64,000 nucleotides of DNA from JASHPR01 sp963778075 (lineage in GTDB: Bacteria > Actinomycetota > Actinomycetes > Streptosporangiales > Streptosporangiaceae), in the NCBI GenBank assembly GCA_963778075.1, contig CAVZTJ010000003.1:496001-560000 (forward strand). Reading direction: 5' to 3'. The notes below the pieces were generated by a model. The model had not been told where the DNA came from, made no database searches, and saw only the letters and a list, made by a program, of their open reading frames with translations. The number at the start of each line of letters is the position of its first letter. Positions within the stretch are counted from its first letter, which is position 1. Made by a program: the position numbers and the translations under genes. Shown piece by piece: positions 1-8,210 of the stretch.

Positions 1-148
1 CCCGCCAGAGCTCCCATTCGGCGACCCGGATCGCCGCGGCGCTGCGTTCCGCCAGTTCTTCGGCGAAGTGCAGCGCACAGACTTCGCGCCACAGGGTGTC
101 ATGATCAATCGTGTGCCATGGGGTCAGCGGTCGAAGATCCGCCCCACG
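1..148 (-). CDS. possible 5' part of a gene running off the left edge
   Basis: One minus-strand frame is open from about 148 down to the window edge. It reads like real protein (tryptophan/glutamate-rich, with a segment LWREVCALHFAEELAER) and has the high third-position GC of the neighbouring genes. I find no ATG, GTG or TTG in this frame before the upstream stop at 149-151, so the start is either in another frame (a frameshift) or the piece is a remnant. The product is not recognised. Low confidence. Confidence 0.3.
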
Positions 149-285
149 TCACGGCTCGATCCTAGGCATGCTCGCCTGCAGCCACAGCAGGGGCGCGGCC
201 ATGCTGGCGTCGCCAGGTGGCCCGGCCGGAGGAATGGTCACATCGAAGATCACCGCTTTGACCGCCATTCCGCTACCGTACTTGT

Positions 286-876
286 ATGTCCGGGATGCAA
301 TTCGTCGTTGACTTTGTCGGCGCGCTTGCCTGGCCGATCGCGATCGTAGTGATCGTCGTATTCCTCCGCCGTCCGATCGTGGACATCCTGATGCAGCTGG
401 CGTCCAGCCTGCGGCGGCTGCGCTCCGGCCAGTCGGACGCGGAGTTCGACCGCACCGCCAGCCAGGTCAAGGCCGAGCTGACGGCCACGGTGTCGGCCGG
501 CGCACCGGCATCGCTTCCGGTGCTGCTCAGATTCGCCGCGGCAACCGAAGACGACCCTCCGGCCGCGATCGCTCAGGCCTACGGAGCGGTGGAGGCGGCG
601 TTGCGGGATCTCCTCGGCTCGGCCGGCAAGCTGGTGCCCGTCGGCAGCGGCGACCCCACGGCAATTGCCCGTTTCGCGCGGGACCAGGCGCTCGTGCCCG
701 AGTCGATCGTGCGGGCCGTCGACGGCGTGGTCACCCTGCGCAACTCCGTCGCCGTGGACCCGACCCGGGTGACGAAGGACCACGCGATGAAGTTCCTCGC
801 GCTCGTCGACGCGCTGCTGTTCGCCATCGCGGCTCAGCGGGACCGGTCCATGGGGGCGCAGTCCCAGATGCGGTGA
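286..876 (+). CDS. hypothetical protein with one N-terminal membrane segment
   Basis: A 196-residue protein of unknown function. Residues about 8-27 form one hydrophobic segment followed by Arg-rich residues, which suggests a single-pass anchor with the rest in the cytoplasm. The remainder is Ala-rich and helical, with two soluble blocks (about 60-130 and 130-185), and reminds me of anchored DUF4145-like proteins, though I cannot confirm that family. Codon use is typical of the window. It stands alone, upstream of a secreted phosphoesterase on the same strand. Confidence 0.6.
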   Translation: MSGMQFVVDFVGALAWPIAIVVIVVFLRRPIVDILMQLASSLRRLRSGQSDAEFDRTASQVKAELTATVSAGAPASLPVLLRFAAATEDDPPAAIAQAYGAVEAALRDLLGSAGKLVPVGSGDPTAIARFARDQALVPESIVRAVDGVVTLRNSVAVDPTRVTKDHAMKFLALVDALLFAIAAQRDRSMGAQSQMR

Positions 877-902
877 CGCCGGACCGGCACATGGCGTACT
901 GC

Positions 903-1046
903 ATGAGACATCGCCAGAGTGCAAATGAACGGATAACGGTTTCCATTGTTGCCATTCCGGTCGCGGTCCTGTTGCTTGGAGTTACGTCAAGTGCCCTAAT
1001 TTCACCGGCTGGAGCGTCCGGCCTGGAAGCCGGACGGTCGGCTTGA
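903..1046 (+). CDS. 47-residue ORF resembling a signal peptide
   Basis: A short ORF that begins MRHR, has a hydrophobic core (about residues 12-33) and ends with an AGA-type cleavage region, so it reads as a complete Sec signal peptide and little else. The next gene, 13 bases downstream, also starts MRHR followed by a signal peptide. The ORF may therefore be a remnant of a duplicated secreted gene, or a small membrane peptide. Its ribosome binding site is poor. It could be chance. Confidence 0.3.
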   Translation: MRHRQSANERITVSIVAIPVAVLLLGVTSSALISPAGASGLEAGRSA

Positions 1047-1059
1047 GAAGGAGGACCGG

Positions 1060-3516
1060 ATGCGGCATCGAAACGTTCAGAGTTACTGGCGCCTCGGCAC
1101 GGCTGTAGCTGGATGCGCCGCCCTCGCTGGCGCGTTGTGCACCGCAAGCGAGCCCGCCCAGGCGTTAGCCTCGACGGTCCGCCCGGTGAGCGTCGTCGGC
1201 CGGGCAGCGCCGGGCGGGTGCCATCTCGCTAACGGCATCACGCACGTGGTCCAGATCGGCTTCGACAACGTGCACTTCTTCCGCGACAACCCGAACGTCC
1301 CCTCCGACCTGGAGATGCTGCCCAACCTCCTGCACTTCCTGGAGGGGAACGGGACGCTGCTGTCCAACAGCCACACGCCGCTGATCGCGCACACCGGTAA
1401 TGACCTGATGACCACGGCCACCGGCCTGTACGGCGACAGGCAGGGCATCCCGATCGCCAACAGCTACCAGAGCTGGAACCCGAACGGCACCACCGACCCG
1501 GCAACGGTGTTCACGTACTGGAACGACGCGATCGACGACACGGCGTCCACCCCGACGGCCGGCCACGACACGAATCCGAACCTCGTGTACTCGCCGGCCC
1601 CGCCCGCCACGAGCTCCTCGCCGGTCAAGCCGGACACGATAACCCCGGCCCCGTGGGCGCCCTACACCGAGGCGGGCTGCAACGTCGGCGAGATCGCCAC
1701 GGTGGACCAGGAACTGGAGAACCCCGCGCCCGACCTGGCCGAGGTGTTCGGCTCCGGCTCTCCCGAGGTCAAGCAGCTCAACGCGGACCCTGACCCGTAC
1801 AAGGACCCCGAGGTCGCCGACTACATTGGCCTCGGGGTGCACTGTGCCAAGGGCAGCCCGTTCTGCGCCGACGCCGAGGCGGTCAAGTACGGCGAGACGA
1901 CGGCGACGCACACTGCAGTGCCCGACCTGCTTCCCGACCAGCCCGGCGGCTACACCGGCTACCAGGCCCTCTTCGGGCACAAGTACATCGCGCCGCAGCT
2001 CGGCGCGGGGAAGCCGAACCTTTACCACGACGGCTTCCAGGTAACCAACGCCAAGGGCAACCTCGTCGATCTCTTCGGCAACCAGATAGACGGGGCGTAC
2101 CTGACCGACTACCCGGGCTTCCCCGGCTACGACTCGATCAACGCGGCCCAGTCCCTGGCTTACGCCGCCGACATGCTGGAGAACGGCGTGCCGGTGACCA
2201 ACATCTACATGGCCGACCTGCACGGCAACCAGTACATCCCGGGGATGAGCGCCTGCGCCCACGCACCCGACGCGCTCGGCAGCGGGAGCGCGTGCTACGT
2301 CGCCCAGGCGCAGTACTACAACGAGGCCTTCGGGGTGTTCTTCAAGCGGCTCGCCGAGGACGGGATCACGGCGAAGAACACGCTGTTCGTTGTGAGCTCC
2401 GACGAGGGCGACCACGAGGCAGGTGCGAACGTGGGCCGGGCGATCCAGCCCACGCCAGCCAGCTGTGACGGCGCGACGGTCGCCGGCGACACGGTGACCC
2501 CGGCCGTAGAGTGCAGCTACCCGTCCGGGTCGATCGGTGAGCTCGACGGCAACGTGACCGGGCTGCTGGCCGAGGAGGAGGGCAACACCACCCCGTTCAG
2601 CCTGGAGGCCGACACCGCACCGGAGTTCTACCTGACCGGCAACCCGGGCCCGGGCGAGCCGGCGGTCCGGACCTTCGAGCACGCCGTGGCGGGCCTCACG
2701 GCGGACGATCCCTACAACGGCAACCCCAAACAGAAACTGGCCGAGTACCTGGCCGATCCGACGGAAGAGGCCATCCTGCACATGATCGACGCCGATCCCG
2801 CCAGGACGCCGACGCTGGCCATGTTCGCCAATCCCGACTACTACCTGCAGACCGGTCCGGCCAGCTGCCAGGCGTCGGGCCTGGGCGGGTGCGTGTACCA
2901 GACCGACTCGTACGCCTGGGATCACGGGGATTACTCCGCCGAGGTCGACACCAACTACGTGGCGTTCGTCGGGCCGGGGGTGCGGCGCCTCGGGCTGGAC
3001 GGCCCGGCCGCCAACCGGGGCACGACTTCCTCGGGAGCGAACAGCGGGGAGGTCGAGGTCTATCAGGACCACTTCCCGGGCCCGTGGGTGGATGAAACCG
3101 ACATCCGGCCGACCATCATGTACCTGACCGGGCTGCGGGACGGCTATCAGCACGACGGCCGGGTGATCACTCAGATCCTCAGCGACCCCAACCGGGCGCT
3201 CAGCGCCCCGGGCGTCACCGGCCTGGGGGAGTGCTACAAGCAGCTCAACTCCAGTGTCGGCGAGTTCGCCGCCGACACCCTGCAGGCGGATACCAGCGCG
3301 ATCGGGGGCAGCAGCCCCGGCGACGAGGTCTACCTGCGCACCGACCGAGCCCTTCGGGTCCTTGAAGTAATCAGGGACCGGCTGGCCGGGCAGATCAAGG
3401 GCGAGCTGGAAGCGGCCGAGTTCGGCGGCAGGCCGGTACCCTTCGTCGGCCCGCAGACCATCGCCTGCCAGGCGGTGATCCGCGAGGCACAGCAGCTCGC
3501 GAGCTCAGCAAGCTGA
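1060..3516 (+). CDS. secreted alkaline-phosphatase-superfamily phosphoesterase
   Basis: 818 residues, exported. Residues 1-36 are a Sec signal (Arg/His-rich start, hydrophobic core, AQA cleavage region). The mature part has the pattern of the alkaline phosphatase/phosphodiesterase superfamily: HVVQIGFDNVHFFRDN near residue 62 (metal-binding Asp-Asn), SHTPLIAHTGND (nucleophile region), SSDEGDHEAG (metal-binding Asp and His) and WDHGDYSAE toward the C-terminus. It probably hydrolyses a phosphate ester outside the membrane; the substrate is unknown. The ATG is supported by an AGGAGG box at about 1049. No partner gene is adjacent, and a hairpin follows the stop. Confidence 0.8.
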   Translation: MRHRNVQSYWRLGTAVAGCAALAGALCTASEPAQALASTVRPVSVVGRAAPGGCHLANGITHVVQIGFDNVHFFRDNPNVPSDLEMLPNLLHFLEGNGTLLSNSHTPLIAHTGNDLMTTATGLYGDRQGIPIANSYQSWNPNGTTDPATVFTYWNDAIDDTASTPTAGHDTNPNLVYSPAPPATSSSPVKPDTITPAPWAPYTEAGCNVGEIATVDQELENPAPDLAEVFGSGSPEVKQLNADPDPYKDPEVADYIGLGVHCAKGSPFCADAEAVKYGETTATHTAVPDLLPDQPGGYTGYQALFGHKYIAPQLGAGKPNLYHDGFQVTNAKGNLVDLFGNQIDGAYLTDYPGFPGYDSINAAQSLAYAADMLENGVPVTNIYMADLHGNQYIPGMSACAHAPDALGSGSACYVAQAQYYNEAFGVFFKRLAEDGITAKNTLFVVSSDEGDHEAGANVGRAIQPTPASCDGATVAGDTVTPAVECSYPSGSIGELDGNVTGLLAEEEGNTTPFSLEADTAPEFYLTGNPGPGEPAVRTFEHAVAGLTADDPYNGNPKQKLAEYLADPTEEAILHMIDADPARTPTLAMFANPDYYLQTGPASCQASGLGGCVYQTDSYAWDHGDYSAEVDTNYVAFVGPGVRRLGLDGPAANRGTTSSGANSGEVEVYQDHFPGPWVDETDIRPTIMYLTGLRDGYQHDGRVITQILSDPNRALSAPGVTGLGECYKQLNSSVGEFAADTLQADTSAIGGSSPGDEVYLRTDRALRVLEVIRDRLAGQIKGELEAAEFGGRPVPFVGPQTIACQAVIREAQQLASSAS

Positions 3517-3542
3517 CCTGCTGGCGGGCCGCGTGGCCCGTG

Positions 3543-3581
3543 GCGACGGCCCCGGGGCCTCGGAGGCTCCGGGACCGTCGC
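3543..3581 (+). terminator. GC-rich hairpin after the phosphoesterase gene
   Basis: The arms GCGACGG and CCGTCGC enclose further imperfect pairing (CCCCGG/CCGGGA). It lies 26 bases past the stop codon. There is no T-run, as is common for actinomycete terminators. Confidence 0.5.
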
Positions 3582-3690
3582 TCTGCCGCGCCGCTTGCCG
3601 GGCCGGCCGTGCGCGCCCCGCACCGGCCTGGGAGACTAGCCGGAACACGGGATTCGCCTTGGGGGGCGCGGCAGAGAAGGGAAACTAGCG

Positions 3691-3984
3691 ATGGCCGATC
3701 CGGGCAGCGCTGTTGAAGTGCATGGCACGGTCGCCGCGCGCGGAGCCGTGAACGGGACCAATCCGGACGCGATTGTCGCGCAGATCGAGCGCACCAGGGA
3801 GAGCCTGGCCCAGACCATTGACACGCTCGCGGAGCGGGTCAGCCCGGCCAATAACATCCGCAAGCTGCGCGAACGCGTGCTGGAGCAGGCTTCGCGGCCC
3901 GAGGTGCGCCTCACCGCCGCGGCCGTGGGCCTGGCGGTGGTCAGCGTGACGATCCTGAGGATATGGGGCAAACGCCGCAAGTAG
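3691..3984 (+). CDS. DUF3618 domain protein
   Basis: 97 residues. Residues 26-70 carry the DUF3618 pattern: NPDAIVAQIERTRESLAQTI followed by DTLAERVSP and NNIRKLRERV. A short hydrophobic stretch (about 75-90) and a basic tail (WGKRRK) follow, so it is probably a small membrane-associated coiled-coil protein. The family is common in actinomycetes, often near phage-shock or cell-envelope genes, and its function is unknown. Here it stands alone and ends three bases from the convergent lacI remnant. Confidence 0.8.
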   Translation: MADPGSAVEVHGTVAARGAVNGTNPDAIVAQIERTRESLAQTIDTLAERVSPANNIRKLRERVLEQASRPEVRLTAAAVGLAVVSVTILRIWGKRRK

Positions 3985-3987
3985 CCA

Positions 3988-4458
3988 CTAGCTCAGCGGA
4001 ATCCCCCCGGAGCCACGCTCGATGAGCTGCGTGGCGATCGATTCGCTCGGCCGGTCCCCGGTCCCCGGCCAGCCGCCTGAAGAGCAGCTGCGCCGCGACC
4101 CGCCCGAGCCTGACGACGTCCTGCGCCACCACGGTAACCCCCGGGCTGAGCATGTCGGCGAGCTCGAAATCGTCGAAGCCGGCGAACGCCGGGCCGCGGC
4201 CGAGCTCGTACGTCCCGGCCAGCGCCCGCAGCTCGCGCACCGCGGCCACCGAGATGCGGTTGTTGCCGAAGAACAGCGCCGTGACCGGGGCTGGGCCGGC
4301 CAGCATCCGGTGCAGCGCGAGCCGGATGCTGTCCTGGCTCGGGGCGGACATGGCGACCCACGCGTCGTCCACCCGCAGCCCAGCCTGCGCCATGGCCTCC
4401 CGGGTACCCGCGGTGGCGGAGCATCGACGTGTAGATGCGCGGGGCGTCGCCGATGTAG
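3988..4458 (-). pseudogene. LacI-family sugar regulator, C-terminal remnant
   Basis: The ligand-binding half of a LacI/GalR repressor, read in pieces from three frames. IGDAPRIYTSMLRHRGY lies at the 5' end. A frameshift near 4395 leads to MAQAGLRVDDAW and on through TALFFGNNRIS and FAGFDDFELADMLSPG. A second shift near 4050 leads to IATQLIERGSGG and the stop. The DNA-binding headpiece is missing. Its 5' boundary abuts a permease fragment of opposite strand, which marks a deletion or rearrangement joint. Non-functional. Confidence 0.75.
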
Positions 4459-4663
4459 CGGCGGCGCCAGTCTGTTTGGCGGCCGGGGCTCAATGGTCGG
4501 CTCGTCCATCGGCCTGGCGTTCTCGACGGTGCTCCTCGAGGGCCTGGTCATCATCGGGGTCAACCAGTACTGGCAGGAGGTGGCCATCGGCGCCGCGCTG
4601 GTGGCGGCCGTGTATCTCGATCAGTTCCGCCGCCGGCAGCGTGGCAGCGGCCGGATGCGCTGA
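4459..4663 (+). pseudogene. sugar ABC transporter permease (RbsC-like), C-terminal fragment
   Basis: Only the last ~65 residues remain: LFGGRGSMVGSSIG, a membrane helix through STVLLEGLVIIGVNQYWQ, then VAIGAALVAAVYLDQFRRR and a basic tail. This matches the end of ribose/xylose-type permeases. The 5' part is absent and replaced by the lacI remnant on the other strand. It lies immediately before the binding-protein fragment, so the three pieces are relics of one transport operon. Confidence 0.7.
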
Positions 4664-5148
4664 TCGTGGCGCCGACCGACAGCGCGGCGCTCGACCCGGA
4701 CCTGCTGAAGGTGCAGCACGCCGGAACCAAGATCATCTTTGTGGACACGTCATCCGCTAACTCAGCGATCGGCCTGTCCAGGATCTCGTCGGACAACGAG
4801 GCCGGCGGCAAGCTCGCCGCCGACACCCTCGGCAAGCTGCTCGGCGGCAAGGGCACCGTCGCCGTGATCAGCGTCGCCAAGGGGGTGTCCACGACCGACG
4901 CCAGGGTCGCCGGTTTCCAGGCGGAGATGGCGGCCAAGTTCCCGGGTATCAAGCTGCTCGCCGAGCAGAACGACGACGCCGACAGCGTGGGCACCGCGAC
5001 CTCGTTCATCGAGGGTGACATCGCCGCGAACCCGGACCTCAACGGCGCCTTCGCCGCCAACGTGATCACCGCCGAGGGCGCGGCGTCCGGCATCGCGCAC
5101 GCCGGCAAGACCGGCAAGGTGAAGCTCGAATGCTGCAGCGAACCTTGA
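4654..5148 (+). pseudogene. sugar ABC transporter substrate-binding protein, internal fragment
   Basis: The open frame encodes the middle of a periplasmic-binding-protein-like lipoprotein (RbsB type): ALIVAPTDSAALDPDL, GTKIIFVDTSS, RISSDNEAGGKLAADTL, GKGTVAVISV and NPDLNGAFAANVITAEGAA. The signal peptide and first ~80 residues are gone. The end is lost after GKTGKVKL, where the frame runs into unrelated residues. A GTG at 4666 could start translation, but no secretion signal would be present, so I call it non-functional. Confidence 0.7.
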
Positions 5149-5322
5149 CTGATGCGCTTGGGACTGGCGGAACCGGTGGTACGGCTCGAACGGCTGAGCC
5201 TCGCATGGGGCACCGGCCGCCCGCCTCGCTGCTGTCGCTGATCGCTTAGCGTCGCCGGACAAGCCGACGGGCGGGTGGTCGGCTCAGGTGAGCTTCTCGG
5301 CGATCGGATCAAAGCGGGACGT

Positions 5323-6522
5323 TCAGGAGCTTTCCGTAGCCTCCGCTGGGCGTGGCTTGTCCTGGGCCTGCGCTGGGCGTGGCTTGTCTTGGGCCTGCGC
5401 CGGGCGTGGCTTGTCCTGGGCCTGCGCTGGGCGTGGCTTGTCCTGGGCCTGCGCCGGGCGTGGCTTCTCCTGGGCCTCCGCCGGCTCTGGCTTGTCCTGA
5501 GTTTCCGGTGTCTGTGGCTCGTCCTCAGCTTCCGGTGGGGGTGGCTTGTCCTGAGTCTTCGGCGGGGGTGGCTCGTTCTCAATTTCCGGTGAGGGTGGCT
5601 TGTCCGCGGTTTCTGGTGGGGGTGACTTCTCCGTAGCCTCCGGTGGAGGTGGCTTCTCCTGAGTCTCTGCGGGGTGTGGCTTCTCCTCTCTGTCGTCGAG
5701 GGGAACCCGGTATACGCCGTACAGCGGCTGCAGAACCGGTCTTGGGGCGGAGATGGGCGGCGGGCCCGGCCCGGTCGGCGGCGCGCGGCGGTTTCGGCGC
5801 CGACGCCGGATTGCGAAGCGGGTGATCCCGAAGATGGCGAGAAGCAGCAGCAAGATGAGGGACGCCGCCGCGGCGATCGCGAGGCGGATGTACATGCCCA
5901 GGCGAGTGTCCACGGGTGCCAGGCCCTTGGCGACGAACGCCAGCGGCGTACGCACCGTGGCGAACGAGGAGCCGTGGACGACGAGGATCACCCGGCCAAC
6001 GACGCCGCGCAGCGGCACCTGGCCCCACCTGCGTGAGTCGACCGAGATGTTGCGGTGATCGCCCATCACCCAGATCTCGCCCTTGCGGACGGCGGCCGAG
6101 AACCTGGTCCGGGACGGCGGGTTTCCCGGGTACAGGTAGTTCTCGCTGAGAGCCTTGCCGTTGACCGTGACCTGGCGCTTGGCGTTGCAGCAGGCCACGT
6201 GATCGCCGGGCAGGGCGATCACCCGCTTTACGAACAGTTCATCGGTGCCGGAGACCTTGGCCGGCACCCGGAGCACCACGATGTCGCCGCGGCGGATGCC
6301 GGATGATCCCTCGACGGCCAGCATCTGGTCGCCAGGCGCGATTGTCGGCTGCATCGACGTGGACTGCTCGAGATATGGCTGGATGGTGAAGACCGGCGTC
6401 GCGATGCTGGCGGCGAGCACCACGAGCGCGAGCCCGACCAGCACCCAGAACACGGTCCGGCCGGCGCGCCGCTTCCGCGACTGTGCCGGCGGCGCCCAGG
6501 TGGCGACGTCCTGCTGCGTCAT
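5323..6522 (-). CDS. lepB: signal peptidase I with a long Pro-rich repeat tail
   Basis: 399 residues. It cleaves signal peptides of exported proteins at the outer face of the membrane. A membrane segment lies at about 24-46. The serine box STSMQPTI places the catalytic Ser at 56, and VKRVIALPGD places the general-base Lys at 99. MGDHRNISVDSR (153-164) is the conserved structural box. A second hydrophobic helix follows at about 212-236 with a basic stop-transfer. The last ~130 residues are a low-complexity cytoplasmic tail with nine-residue repeats of the type DKPRPAQAQ, absent from ordinary LepB. It lies 35 bases downstream of the PLP aldolase on the same strand, so it may be cotranscribed. 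Confidence 0.88.
   Translation of the reverse strand: MTQQDVATWAPPAQSRKRRAGRTVFWVLVGLALVVLAASIATPVFTIQPYLEQSTSMQPTIAPGDQMLAVEGSSGIRRGDIVVLRVPAKVSGTDELFVKRVIALPGDHVACCNAKRQVTVNGKALSENYLYPGNPPSRTRFSAAVRKGEIWVMGDHRNISVDSRRWGQVPLRGVVGRVILVVHGSSFATVRTPLAFVAKGLAPVDTRLGMYIRLAIAAAASLILLLLLAIFGITRFAIRRRRRNRRAPPTGPGPPPISAPRPVLQPLYGVYRVPLDDREEKPHPAETQEKPPPPEATEKSPPPETADKPPSPEIENEPPPPKTQDKPPPPEAEDEPQTPETQDKPEPAEAQEKPRPAQAQDKPRPAQAQDKPRPAQAQDKPRPAQAQDKPRPAEATESS
5340..5690 (-). repeat. 27-bp tandem repeats in the lepB tail
   Basis: Near-identical 27-bp units (core GGGCGTGGCTTGTCCTGGGC on the plus strand) run from about 5343 to 5480, then decay into related units with Pro/Glu-rich translation to about 5690. 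Variants differ mostly at synonymous positions (CTG/CCG, CCT/CTT), so the repeat is kept as protein. It is likely to vary in length between strains. Confidence 0.8.
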
Positions 6523-6557
6523 GGGCGGCCTCCCATTCGCGAGCAGCGATCATGGTC

Positions 6558-7772
6558 TCAAAGGAAGGTCTTACCCTCACCCCTGTACGTAGGAACGGTC
6601 GCGACCACTGCATTTGCTTCAATCAGGTGCAATTCGCTGAATCGCTCGCACAGCTCGCCTGCCTTGGCGTGGCGCATCCACACCCGGTCGCCGATCTGCA
6701 GCCGGTCTGCGGCGGCACCCAGCAGCGGCGTCTGTACCTCGCCCGCGCCCTCCTGGCGATCCAGCCGGAGCCCGGCTGGGAGGTATGGGGACGGCAGCCG
6801 GGCCCGGTCGGCAGGGCCGGAGGCCAGGTAGCCGCCACCGAGCGCGGTCACCACCCGCCGACCCGGCTTGCGTACGACCGGGAGTGCGAAGAACGCCGCC
6901 GGCGTGCCACGGAAACCCCGGTAGCTGTCGAACAGCCGGGGCTGGTAGAGCCCGGACCCGGCGCCGATCTCGGTCACCGCCGCCTCGGCCGCCGTCTTCT
7001 CCAGCGAGCCGGTGCCGCCGCCGTTCACGAACTCGAGCGGAGCGACGTCCCGGACGGCAGCGACGATCGCGGCCCGGCGCCGGGCAAGCTCGGCCCCGGA
7101 CTGCCGCTGCATGTAGCGGACGGCCAGGCCGTAGAGGGGCCGGCCTGCCGGGCGGTCACCGACGCCGGCGATCTGCCCCTCGTAAGCCATGAGGCCGACA
7201 AGGCGTAGCCCGGGCCTGGCAACGACGGCCGCGGCAAGAGCGGCGGCCTCGCCGGGTGTCCGGATCGGAGACCGGCGCGCGCCGGCCCGCAGCAGTCCGT
7301 TCAGCGCCATGTAGCTGGCGTCGATGTCGATGCACACCCGGACCTGGTGCGGCTCGGCCGCGCTGGCGGCCGCTTTCTCGATCATGTCAAGGTGCTCGGG
7401 ACAGTCCACCATGACGGCGATCGAGGCGGCCGCCGCCGGGTCGCCGGCCAGCTGGGCCAGGGCGGCGCGGTCCGCCGTCGGGTAGCCGACCAGAATCTGG
7501 TCGCTCACGCCCTGCTCGGCCAGCCAGAGCGCCTCGGGCAGGGTGAACGCCAGAACGCCGCGGAAGCCGTCCATCCGCAGCGCCTGGCTGATCAGCTCGC
7601 GGCACCGCACGGACTTGCTGGCCAGCCGGATCGGCTTGCCTGCGGCGCGCAGCCGCATGGCCTCGGCGTTGGCACGCAGGGCCGCAAGGTCGACGACGGC
7701 GAACGGCGGCTCGAGGTGCGCGGTCGCCGCGTTGTACCGCAGCAGGTCGCCCGGTGTTACCGCCACGCTCAT
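6558..7772 (-). CDS. PLP-dependent amino-acid aldolase/deaminase, alanine-racemase fold
   Basis: 404 residues. It resembles the D-threonine aldolase / D-serine dehydratase-like family, which uses PLP on an alanine-racemase N-terminal barrel. PFAVVDLAALRANA opens the barrel, and the PLP lysine is likely in IRLASKSVRC (about residue 50). ALGGGYLASG, the C-terminal GDRVWMRHAKAGELCERF and the metal-binding His/Cys belong to the C-terminal domain. The likely reaction is release of glycine plus an aldehyde, or deamination. The ATG at 7772 overlaps the gcvH stop (ATGA), so the two are translationally coupled. That supports a role in glycine/one-carbon supply. Confidence 0.78.
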   Translation of the reverse strand: MSVAVTPGDLLRYNAATAHLEPPFAVVDLAALRANAEAMRLRAAGKPIRLASKSVRCRELISQALRMDGFRGVLAFTLPEALWLAEQGVSDQILVGYPTADRAALAQLAGDPAAAASIAVMVDCPEHLDMIEKAAASAAEPHQVRVCIDIDASYMALNGLLRAGARRSPIRTPGEAAALAAAVVARPGLRLVGLMAYEGQIAGVGDRPAGRPLYGLAVRYMQRQSGAELARRRAAIVAAVRDVAPLEFVNGGGTGSLEKTAAEAAVTEIGAGSGLYQPRLFDSYRGFRGTPAAFFALPVVRKPGRRVVTALGGGYLASGPADRARLPSPYLPAGLRLDRQEGAGEVQTPLLGAAADRLQIGDRVWMRHAKAGELCERFSELHLIEANAVVATVPTYRGEGKTFL

Positions 7773-8161
7773 TCCTCGCCGGCGATGAACTCTTCGTATT
7801 CGGCGGCGGTCAGCAGGCCGGGCGGCAGCTCGGCACCGCCGCCGGGGAGGGTGACCTTGAACAGCCAGCCGGCCCCGTACGGGTCGGCGTTGACCACGCC
7901 CGGGTTTTCCCCGAGCTCCGCGTTGACGTCGGCCACCTCGCCGTCGACCGGCGCGAACAGGTCGCTCACCGACTTGGTGGACTCGACCTCGCCGCACGGC
8001 TCACCGGCCGTCACCTTGCTGCCCGGCGCCGGTGCTGACACATAGACGACGTCGCCGAGGGCCTGCTGAGCGTGGTCGGTGATGCCCACGGTCGCCGTGG
8101 ATCCTTCGACGGCCACCCACTCGTGCTCACGGGTGTAGTGCAGCTCGTCGGGAACGCTCAT
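7769..8161 (-). CDS. gcvH: glycine cleavage system H protein
   Basis: 130 residues, the usual length. It carries the lipoyl arm that shuttles the aminomethyl group between P, T and L proteins. The lipoyl-lysine motif GEVESTKSVSDL places Lys at 63. LHYTREHEWV, GITDHAQQALGDVVYV and the tail LLTAAEYEEF are typical. It is downstream of gcvT, and its stop overlaps the aldolase start by four bases. No gcvP or lpd is in the window, so its partners must be elsewhere. Confidence 0.95.
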   Translation of the reverse strand: MSVPDELHYTREHEWVAVEGSTATVGITDHAQQALGDVVYVSAPAPGSKVTAGEPCGEVESTKSVSDLFAPVDGEVADVNAELGENPGVVNADPYGAGWLFKVTLPGGGAELPPGLLTAAEYEEFIAGEE

Positions 8162-8178
8162 GGTGGCCCTCTCTCTTA

Positions 8179-8210
8179 AAGACTTGGGTGTGCGGCTAAG
8201 ACTTGGGTGT
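8179..8210. repeat. 13-bp direct repeat at the gcvT 3' end
   Basis: AAGACTTGGGTGT occurs at 8179-8191 and again at 8198-8210, 19 bp apart. The second copy encodes the last codons and stop of gcvT; the first lies in the gcvT-gcvH spacer. It looks like a small slippage duplication. Confidence 0.7.

Noticed and set aside
1165..3153. 662-codon minus-strand frame opposite the phosphoesterase
   Set aside because: Same antisense effect. It lacks family motifs, while the plus strand has a signal peptide, box and motifs.
4022..4663. 213-codon plus-strand frame as one gene
   Set aside because: Its first two thirds are antisense to the lacI remnant; only the end is a real permease fragment.
5149..5322. 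A short gene between the binding-protein remnant and lepB
   Set aside because: No frame with a plausible start, box and composition.
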